Origin: an uncultured Eubacteriales bacterium
Lineage (GTDB): Bacteria; Bacillota; Clostridia; Monoglobales; Monoglobaceae
Direction of reading: 5' to 3'
Assembly (NCBI GenBank): GCA_958352815.1
Contig: CATWQA010000020.1
Location: forward strand, 1-34,757
Length of the DNA: 34,757 bases
The stretch's first letter is position 1, and each line of letters opens with the position of its first letter. The notes below the pieces were generated by a model, which did no database searches, was not told the origin of the DNA, and worked only from the letters and a program-made list of their open reading frames with translations. The position numbers were made by a program, and so were the translations under genes. Shown piece after piece: positions 30,375 through 34,757 of this stretch.

Positions 30375-30403
30375 AGTGTATCAAAGACTAAAACATTTGT
30401 CAA
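30375..30403 (-). promoter_or_regulatory. Promoter of the first XRE gene
   Basis: On the minus strand: TTGACA (30403-30398), a 17-nt spacer, TACACT (30380-30375). I do not find the ATTTTAACATA operator arm here, so the two XRE promoters may be regulated differently. Confidence 0.7.
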
Positions 30404-30525
30404 TAGGACATGAGCGAAAAATTCAAAATATTCCCGAATAAAATCGATATTTAACGTTTTGCCGAATAAATTTCGCAAATATTCAAGCGGTTATAACACC
30501 CTATCATAAACAAAATTCAAATTAA

Positions 30526-31977
30526 TCATGTTTCGGTCACGTAAACAGTACTTCCTATAGGAACATAATCCGCCATCCAGTTGATATATTTCGGCTGGCA
30601 GCGCACGCAGCCCAGAGACAGCTTAACGCCGACATTGTTGTTATATGGGGTTCCGTCATACCTGAGCAGCGTGGAGTGCAGGGCATAGTTGCCGTAGAAT
30701 ACCATAACAGGACCCACATAGTAATATTCATAAGGCCACCTGGACACGTAGTCGCTATACTGAAATACGCCGGTAACAGTCTCGCTGTTTGACGCGCCGA
30801 TACCTACGGTAAAGTCCTTCAGCAACTTCCAGTTGCCCTTTGAGCCCTCAAAAACGGCGCATCTGAACTTATCCTTGTTAACCCAGATAAGATAGTCGGT
30901 GGAGCTGCTCACGCCGCTTTGGTTCACCCTCTCCTCCAAAGCTGCCTTTGCCTCCAAGGCCATGGGGGACTTGTTAAGGTTAATGTCAATATACTCACCG
31001 CTGTCGGCATAGTTAAGAGTGCAGCCCAGAGCCTCCACAAAGGGTCGGAGCTCAATATATGTAAGGCTGTTTATATTCATAACCGGCAGGTCAAGATTAA
31101 CGTCCTGCCCAAACACCGTCATGTAGGAAAAGCCTATGTTCACCAGAATTTCGTTATCGCCGGTCTTTACCTTAACGCTGTTGTAGTTGGGATAGAATGT
31201 GCAGTCATACACTCCGATTGCCTCTGCCACCTCTGACAGGGGAGCAATTATGTATGAGCCCTCAAAAATCGCAGGCGATGAAAGAGATGTATACTTTCCG
31301 TCCACATAGATGTTAATAGGAGGCTGGGTTCTCACGTGTGCCGTCATGTATGCGTCACACACGGGAGTTCTCACTCCGTCCTCATCAGGCTCGCTCCAAT
31401 ATGTATAGAGCGGAATTTTCTCATCCGAAGGCAGCCTGTAATTATCCGAATAATAATCAATCGAATCAAGACCTGTCACCTCTAAAAACAGGGGCGTTCC
31501 CAGGGGTACAGGGGAAAAGTCAAAGTGAACATTAAAGTCCTCGACAGTCTCAATATAAACCGTCTCGGAATCCAATATAGCCCCGTTCTCGTCGTAGAGA
31601 TTGAACACTCCGTAATCCTTTCTTGGCCAGCCGTCAAGAACGCTTGTAAAATAAACATCAAATGAAGAAACAAGTTCTTCCTCGGCAGTCGGAGCCGCCG
31701 TGGTCTCCTCCGCTATGCTCGGGGTCTCCATGGGTTCCGAATAATTAACTGAGCTGTTTTCCACAGGCGGTTCCTGAGAAATATCCAAGGGAGCCTCCTC
31801 AATAACCTCTGTCTCGTCAATAACCTCCGGGGTCTCGGTCGCCGCACTCTGCTCCGCCGTCACGCTTGGAGAAAAAACATGTTCCACTTCCTCCCCTGCG
31901 GCAAAAACAGCCTGCTCGCCAAAGCCGCACATAATAATTCCCGCCGCCACAATCTCACAAACTAATTTCCTAAGCAT
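30526..31977 (-). CDS. Secreted L,D-transpeptidase (YkuD) with copper-amine-oxidase-like N-domain
   Basis: A 483-residue exported protein. A signal peptide (LRKLVCEIVAAGIIMCGFGE, cleavage near VFA-AG) is followed by a Glu/Thr/Pro-rich linker (about 28-110) and a beta domain (about 112-210). A copper-amine-oxidase N-terminal-like wall domain spans about 219-335 (INIYVDGKYTSLSSPAIFEGS, YIELRPFVEALGC). The C-terminal YkuD catalytic domain starts near 360 with LIWVNKDKFRCAVFEG. It has the first His in YALHSTLLR (about 440) and catalytic Cys in KLSLGCVRCQ (about 457). The usual SHGC reads SLGC here, replacing a conserved His. It should make 3-3 peptidoglycan cross-links or attach proteins. GGAGGAAG precedes the ATG. 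Confidence 0.9.
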   Translation of the reverse strand: MLRKLVCEIVAAGIIMCGFGEQAVFAAGEEVEHVFSPSVTAEQSAATETPEVIDETEVIEEAPLDISQEPPVENSSVNYSEPMETPSIAEETTAAPTAEEELVSSFDVYFTSVLDGWPRKDYGVFNLYDENGAILDSETVYIETVEDFNVHFDFSPVPLGTPLFLEVTGLDSIDYYSDNYRLPSDEKIPLYTYWSEPDEDGVRTPVCDAYMTAHVRTQPPINIYVDGKYTSLSSPAIFEGSYIIAPLSEVAEAIGVYDCTFYPNYNSVKVKTGDNEILVNIGFSYMTVFGQDVNLDLPVMNINSLTYIELRPFVEALGCTLNYADSGEYIDINLNKSPMALEAKAALEERVNQSGVSSSTDYLIWVNKDKFRCAVFEGSKGNWKLLKDFTVGIGASNSETVTGVFQYSDYVSRWPYEYYYVGPVMVFYGNYALHSTLLRYDGTPYNNNVGVKLSLGCVRCQPKYINWMADYVPIGSTVYVTET

Positions 31978-32014
31978 AAAACTTCCTCCGTTACTAATTT
32001 AATCAGTTACAGAT

Positions 32015-32043
32015 ATTTTACTATATAATATATAAAAAGTCAA
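32015..32043 (-). promoter_or_regulatory. Promoter of the L,D-transpeptidase gene
   Basis: On the minus strand: TTGACT (32043-32038), a 17-nt spacer, TAAAAT (32020-32015). It is separated by 2 nt from the hairpin cluster at 32046. Confidence 0.75.
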
Positions 32044-32045
32044 CA

Positions 32046-32147
32046 CGTCGGAGCAAAGTTCGCTTTGCTACGACGTTCTTTTTTTAAGAACGTCTGCGCC
32101 TGCTCCCTTGCTCCTCCTCCTTCCCAAAAAATCTTCGATTTTTCGGG
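32046..32147. repeat. Cluster of overlapping hairpins
   Basis: Hairpin a: CGTCG-g-AGCAAAG-ttcg-CTTTGCT-a-CGACG (32046-32075). Hairpin b: GACGTTCTT-ttttt-AAGAACGTC (32072-32094). Hairpin c: CCC-a-AAAAATC-ttc-GATTTTT-c-GGG (32123-32147). Hairpins a and b share the bases 32072-32075, so they cannot both form fully. Confidence 0.7.
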
Positions 32148-32223
32148 AGCCCTGTATCTGTTTTGCCCGACCTCCCCAAGCGCCGGGGCGGCTATATTTA
32201 TGTAATCGGAATAGTCGCCATAG

Positions 32224-32261
32224 TAAATCAAACATTCGTAGGGGCGCCATTTATTGCGCCC
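32224..32261 (+). repeat. GTAGGGG hairpin module
   Basis: TAAATCA...ATTCGTAGGGGCG resembles the left flank and left arm of the element at 10005. It ends in a GGGCGC / GCGCCC hairpin with an 8-nt loop. Probably a short dispersed palindromic unit of the same family. Confidence 0.6.
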
Positions 32262-32472
32262 GTCGTATAAAGTGACGGTCAACGCTGTATTGTACGGATT
32301 TCGGACTTATTTAAATTATAATCCCTGTTAATTTATATACTCACATTGGTGTGTCTGTCGCCCGCCCTGTTGCGCTTGCCGCCCTCCTCCCCAAACGCAC
32401 AGTGCGGGCTATTAATTGCAAAGTCTTTTGAAAAGATAATAAAAAATTCCAATAAGCTTACTGTTTTTTTGC

Positions 32473-32660
32473 AGGGGTCTTAGGGGATAACGTCCCCTAA
32501 CTCGTTTCTCCCGGAGGGAGAACGATCTGCGCTCGGGGCGGAGGCGGCTGTGACCCCACTTCTTTGAAGTGGGACGGCTCACATTGCTCCGATTTGCACA
32601 AAGTATGCAATGTCAATAATAAACCTAAGTTTTTGCCGACAGAGCGCAACTGGGTGGGCG
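32473..32660 (-). repeat. Dispersed three-hairpin element, copy B
   Basis: Read on the minus strand it has the same linear block as copy A, then hairpin 1 CCCACTTC-aaa-GAAGTGGG (32573-32555) and GTCACAGCCG. Hairpin 2 is TCGTTCTCCC...GGGAGAAACGA (32525-32502), hairpin 3 is TTAGGGGA...TCCCCTAA (32500-32480), then ACCCCT. Stem bases differ from copy A in a paired way: A-T to C-G in hairpin 1 and G-C to A-T in hairpin 3. Confidence 0.8.
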
Positions 32661-32662
32661 AA

Positions 32663-32693
32663 TGGTTTCAAAGGCAAAGCCTTTATCAAAATA
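32663..32693 (+). repeat. 31-nt repeat identical to 13375-13405
   Basis: Begins TGGTTTCAAAGGCAAAG and ends TTTATCAAAATA. It contains an AAAGGC-aaa-GCCTTT hairpin. It adjoins copy B of the three-hairpin element, as its twin adjoins copy A, but at the other end of the element. Confidence 0.85.
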
Positions 32694-32701
32694 ACTGTAT
32701 T

Positions 32702-32752
32702 CAGATATGTGTACATTAACAAGTTGTAGGGGGCGGATTCCTATACGCCCCG
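32702..32752. repeat. Diverged inverted relative of the 74-nt repeat plus GTAGGGGG arm
   Basis: GATATGTGTACATTAACAAG then TTGTAGGGGGCGG. Its reverse complement (CCCCCTACAA...ACACATATC) resembles the start of the 74-nt repeat (CCCCTACAA...GCACATATC). The GTAGGGGGCGG-x-TTCC-x-A-x-ACGCCCCG arm (32726-32752) matches the terminal arm of the 10005 element. Confidence 0.55.
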
Positions 32753-32799
32753 CAAGCACACCTGCGGTTTCCTCTAACGTAAATAGGTTGGTATATACG

Positions 32800-32873
32800 T
32801 AACCCCTACAAATCAATTATCTGCACATATCCAATCCCATTTACATATACAAAGTCCGCCCGTACGCTCGGGG
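32800..32873 (+). repeat. 74-nt direct repeat, copy 1
   Basis: Starts TAACCCCTACAAATCAATTA and ends CGCTCGGGG. It matches 33806-33879 at 72 of 74 positions by eye. A CCCG-tacgct-CGGG stem lies at its 3' end. It lies 10 nt upstream of the DUF3795 promoter. Confidence 0.92.
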
Positions 32874-32883
32874 AGGAGTTAAT

Positions 32884-32912
32884 TTGACATTTCCTTTGAG
32901 GTGTTGTATACT
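32884..32912 (+). promoter_or_regulatory. Strong promoter of the DUF3795-VOC pair
   Basis: TTGACA (32884-32889), a 17-nt spacer, TATACT (32907-32912). It lies inside the repeat-bounded segment, so the gene pair carries its own promoter. Confidence 0.85.
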
Positions 32913-32964
32913 CTTCGTGTAAATATTTCAAAAAGAAATTCCGATATGGCGGAGGTACATAATC

Positions 32965-33297
32965 ATGAAAAAAATGATTGCATATTGCGGACTTGATTGT
33001 GAAAAATGTGACGCATACCTTGCAACAATTAACAACGACCATGACTTGCGTAAAAAAACTGCAAAGCTATGGGCTGAACTAAATAATGCACCTATTCTTC
33101 CGGAGCATATTAACTGCCAAGGCTGTCGTGTTGATGGAATTAAAACGGTATTTTGCGACAGCATCTGCGGCATTCGCCAATGTGCATTGAAAAAGGGCGT
33201 CGCTACTTGCGGCGAATGTTCGTATTTAGAAAGTTGTCCCACGATTGGGGTATTCTTAGAGAATAATCCGTCCGCTTTGAAAAATTTAAAAGGATAA
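32965..33297 (+). CDS. DUF3795 cysteine-rich protein
   Basis: A 110-residue cytoplasmic protein of the DUF3795 family. It opens with the family signature YCGLDCEKCDAYLATINND. Cysteine pairs follow in NCQGCRVDG, FCDSICGIRQCA and ATCGECSYLESCPT, probably binding zinc or an Fe-S cluster; function is unknown. Proteins of this family are frequent in anaerobes, often near small enzymes or on accessory segments. A GGAGG site precedes the ATG. Base composition is more AT-rich than that of the housekeeping genes. It is co-transcribed with the VOC gene, which starts 24 nt later. Confidence 0.88.
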   Translation: MKKMIAYCGLDCEKCDAYLATINNDHDLRKKTAKLWAELNNAPILPEHINCQGCRVDGIKTVFCDSICGIRQCALKKGVATCGECSYLESCPTIGVFLENNPSALKNLKG

Positions 33298-33321
33298 ATT
33301 ATTTTTGTGGAGGTAACGGAA

Positions 33322-33780
33322 ATGAAATTGAAAAATCCTATGTTGGTAGTAACAGATATAGACAAATCAGTTGAGTTTTACAAAAAGATTTTCGGACTTC
33401 ATGTAATTATGGATTTTGGAGCAAATAAAACTTTAACAGGTGGTTTGGCTTTGCAGACAATTGAAACGTATAAAGACTTTATCGGTAAAAATGATATTTC
33501 ATTTGGTGGTAACAACTTTGAAATTTATTTTGAAGAAGATAATTTTGATGAGTTTACGGATAAGTTGGAAGAATATGATATTGAATACGTCCACCCCATT
33601 TTGGAACATTCATGGGGACAGCGTGTTGTTCGTTTCTATGACCCTGATAAACATATTATCGAAGTCGGAGAAAACATGAAAATAGTATGCAAGCGTTTCC
33701 TGAACAGCGGAATGACGCCGGAGCAGGCAGCAGAACGCATGAATGTACCTATGAAATTTGTCAATGCCTGCATGCGATAA
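33322..33780 (+). CDS. VOC-superfamily (glyoxalase/bleomycin-resistance-like) protein
   Basis: A 152-residue protein with the paired beta-alpha-beta-beta-beta modules of the vicinal oxygen chelate fold. Visible are NPMLVVTDIDKSVEFYKKIFG in the first half and YVHPILEHSWGQRVVRFYDPDKHIIEVGE in the second, with the metal Glu in HIIEVGE. A helical tail (SGMTPEQAAERMNVPMKFVNACM) extends the core and looks like a small helix-turn-helix-like appendix. Substrate unknown; relatives act on glyoxal adducts or bind antibiotics. An upstream GTG (33307) is in frame, but GGAGG lies 8 nt before the ATG at 33322, so ATG is chosen. It is bounded downstream by the second 74-nt repeat. Confidence 0.88.
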   Translation: MKLKNPMLVVTDIDKSVEFYKKIFGLHVIMDFGANKTLTGGLALQTIETYKDFIGKNDISFGGNNFEIYFEEDNFDEFTDKLEEYDIEYVHPILEHSWGQRVVRFYDPDKHIIEVGENMKIVCKRFLNSGMTPEQAAERMNVPMKFVNACMR

Positions 33781-33805
33781 ATACCGGATTGCAAAACCAA
33801 TTGAA

Positions 33806-33879
33806 TAACCCCTACAAATCAATTATCTGCACATATCCAATTCCATTTACATATACAAAGTCCGCCCGTGCGCTCGGGG
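33806..33879 (+). repeat. 74-nt direct repeat, copy 2
   Basis: Same orientation as copy 1, two differences. It begins 26 nt after the VOC stop codon and ends 53 nt before the end of the convergent fic gene. Recombination between the copies would release a circle of about 1,006 nt with both genes and their promoter. Confidence 0.92.
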
Positions 33880-33932
33880 CGTCTGCGACCCAAACGCACG
33901 GCGGCAAACAAAAGGCGAAATCCTATTTCAAC

Positions 33933-34598
33933 CTAAAACTCTATACCCTGCAAAGCATTGTCATACAAAAAATCTTTAATTTTAGTTTTGTTGCCCGTGT
34001 TATAGTAGTCAACCAGCAGGGCGTTAAACTCCTCCATATGCTTATCCGTTATGGTGAGCATACCCGCTCCCGCCTCAATCAAAACTCTGTTGGCTGCGGT
34101 CAATGCAGTTCGCTTGTTTCCGTCCCAAAACAGTTGCTTTCTTGCCGCCCACAGGAACAAATCCAGAGCTTTTTCTGTGGCTGTCGCTTCTGCATCCAAT
34201 ATCCCTTTAAGCTCCGCCTCGGCAGTCTCTGCCTCGGGCAGGGGCGGTATGTAATCCGTACCGGAAATTCCCACCTTTCCGGTACGCAGCTTGCCCCATT
34301 CAAGGGCTTCGTTTCGGGCAATATACCCGTTTAGCTTGCACATATAGTCAATGCTGACGGGCTCATTAAGGCTGCTAAGCAGGAATTTCCACGCGTCCCG
34401 CATGTTGAGCACAGCCTGTATATCGTCAAGGCTCACGTTGGGCACATTTACACCGTTTAAAATAGTCTTGGTTTGGGGAAAGGTTATTGCCCTGTTTTCC
34501 ATTTTCATGCCGCAGTAAATATTCTCATCCCACTTCTTTTTCGCCAGAAACAGACTCTGCTCCGCCGTGAGCTTAAATTTATCCGTATATTTATTCAA
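33933..34598 (-). CDS. Fic-domain protein with Gln in place of the catalytic His
   Basis: A 221-residue Fic/Doc-family protein; active members transfer AMP or other phosphate groups to target proteins. The N-terminal part KMENRAITFPQTKTILNGV, VSLDDIQAVLNMRDAW corresponds to the helix that often holds the inhibitory (S/T)xxxE(G/N) motif. Here E34-N35 are kept but the Ser/Thr is Gly30. The flap WGKLRTGKVGISGTDYIPP is present. The active-site loop reads QLFWDGNKRTALTAANRVLI (from Q155) where HPFxDGNKRT is usual. The start codon is TTG at 34598 with AAAGGGTGA 6-7 nt upstream. Promoter at 34622-34650. It may be catalytically altered or inactive. It lies next to the repeat-bounded cassette. Confidence 0.85.
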   Translation of the reverse strand: MNKYTDKFKLTAEQSLFLAKKKWDENIYCGMKMENRAITFPQTKTILNGVNVPNVSLDDIQAVLNMRDAWKFLLSSLNEPVSIDYMCKLNGYIARNEALEWGKLRTGKVGISGTDYIPPLPEAETAEAELKGILDAEATATEKALDLFLWAARKQLFWDGNKRTALTAANRVLIEAGAGMLTITDKHMEEFNALLVDYYNTGNKTKIKDFLYDNALQGIEF

Positions 34599-34621
34599 TG
34601 CTTATCACCCTTTCACCCTTT

Positions 34622-34650
34622 ATTGTACAACAATATTTGCCTGCGCACAA
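34622..34650 (-). promoter_or_regulatory. Promoter of the fic gene
   Basis: On the minus strand: TTGTGC (34650-34645), a 17-nt spacer, TACAAT (34627-34622). The predicted start near 34615 leaves a short leader before the TTG start codon. Confidence 0.65.
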
Positions 34651-34668
34651 GTCCTATTTTTAATACGG

Positions 34669-34757
34669 CTACTGAAACAAATCGTTTTCCGGGGCGTCGG
34701 AGGAGGTTTTAAATACTGTGAGCTTATTATCCCCGTCAACCATCGCCAGAAAAACAT
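34669..34757 (-). CDS. C-terminal end of an unidentified protein (partial at right edge)
   Basis: The last 29 codons of a frame entering from the right edge read VFLAMVDGDNKLTVFKTSSD then APENDLFQ and a TAG stop at 34671-34669. The DGDNKLTVF part looks like the end of a beta domain of the kind found in small clostridial envelope or sporulation proteins, but 29 residues are too few to identify a family. It lies upstream of fic on the same strand, with a promoter between. Confidence 0.5.
   Translation of the reverse strand, partial: VFLAMVDGDNKLTVFKTSSDAPENDLFQ

Larger units (their letters stand above)
31978..32964. other. Repeat-dense intergenic region without convincing genes
   Basis: This 987-nt region holds the L,D-transpeptidase promoter, several stacked hairpins, a GTAGGGG hairpin module and copy B of the three-hairpin element. 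It also holds a 31-nt repeat shared with 13375-13405, one 74-nt repeat and the promoter of the DUF3795 gene. Short frames here cross the hairpins and lack ribosome sites. Confidence 0.7.

Noticed and set aside
32040..32282. 80-codon minus-strand frame across the hairpin cluster
   Set aside because: It reads through several palindromes, has an implausible composition and overlaps a promoter.
33687..34334. 215-codon plus-strand frame
   Set aside because: It spans the end of the VOC gene, a 74-nt repeat and the antisense of fic; no motif and no ribosome site.

Overview
The window reads as chromosomal DNA of a Clostridia-class Firmicute, probably an anaerobic gut-type lineage. Evidence is the strong AGGAGG-type ribosome sites, sigma-A promoters with TTGACA/TATAAT boxes, an S-layer-homology (SLH) surface protein, the DUF421/DUF4363 pair, and the recJ-relA-MBL-hemZ and SH3/amidase/mutS2 gene orders. 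I cannot place it to genus. Mid-GC housekeeping genes are interrupted by AT-rich accessory islands and hairpin-rich intergenic repeats.

Layout. 1-4421 (minus) is the promoter-proximal end of an exopolysaccharide or capsule operon: a phosphoglycosyl transferase that starts the glycan, a UDP-glucuronate 4-epimerase, a UDP-glucose dehydrogenase, and a family 4 glycosyltransferase cut by the left edge. 4699-9970 (plus) holds DUF421 and DUF4363 membrane proteins, a ROK glucokinase with its own promoter, and a large secreted SLH protein behind a leader that contains a terminator. 10240-13014 (minus) is hemZ-tcdA-rluA, with overlapping genes. 13436-18160 (minus) is recJ-relA-MBL hydrolase. 18280-22778 (minus) is an SH3-repeat membrane protein, a cell-wall amidase and mutS2. 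22901-24681 (plus) is a HipB/HipA module with a 15-bp inverted operator around its promoter. 24690-27044 (minus) holds a polysaccharide deacetylase and a three-gene operon of unrecognised small proteins. 27038-29528 (plus) is a phosphodiesterase, coaX and malic enzyme, closed by a 17-bp-stem terminator. 29629-32043 (minus) holds two tandem paralogous XRE regulators and an L,D-transpeptidase. 32044-33932 is a repeat-dense accessory segment carrying a DUF3795 plus VOC gene pair between 74-nt near-identical direct repeats. It is followed by a Fic protein lacking the catalytic histidine and by the end of another gene.

Most interesting signals. (1) A dispersed element at 13113-13303 (+) and 32473-32660 (-) keeps three hairpins in the same order while their stem sequences differ with paired changes, so a folded structure appears to be under selection. 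(2) The DUF3795/VOC pair forms a roughly 1,006-bp unit bounded by 74-nt direct repeats, related to repeat modules elsewhere in the window; this looks like a cassette. (3) A MITE-like element at 10005-10154 has perfect 27-bp terminal inverted repeats. (4) A short helix-turn-helix pair has an 11-bp inverted operator around the second gene's promoter. (5) The Fic active site reads QLFWDGNKRT. All functional calls come from reading the sequence; no database search was run.
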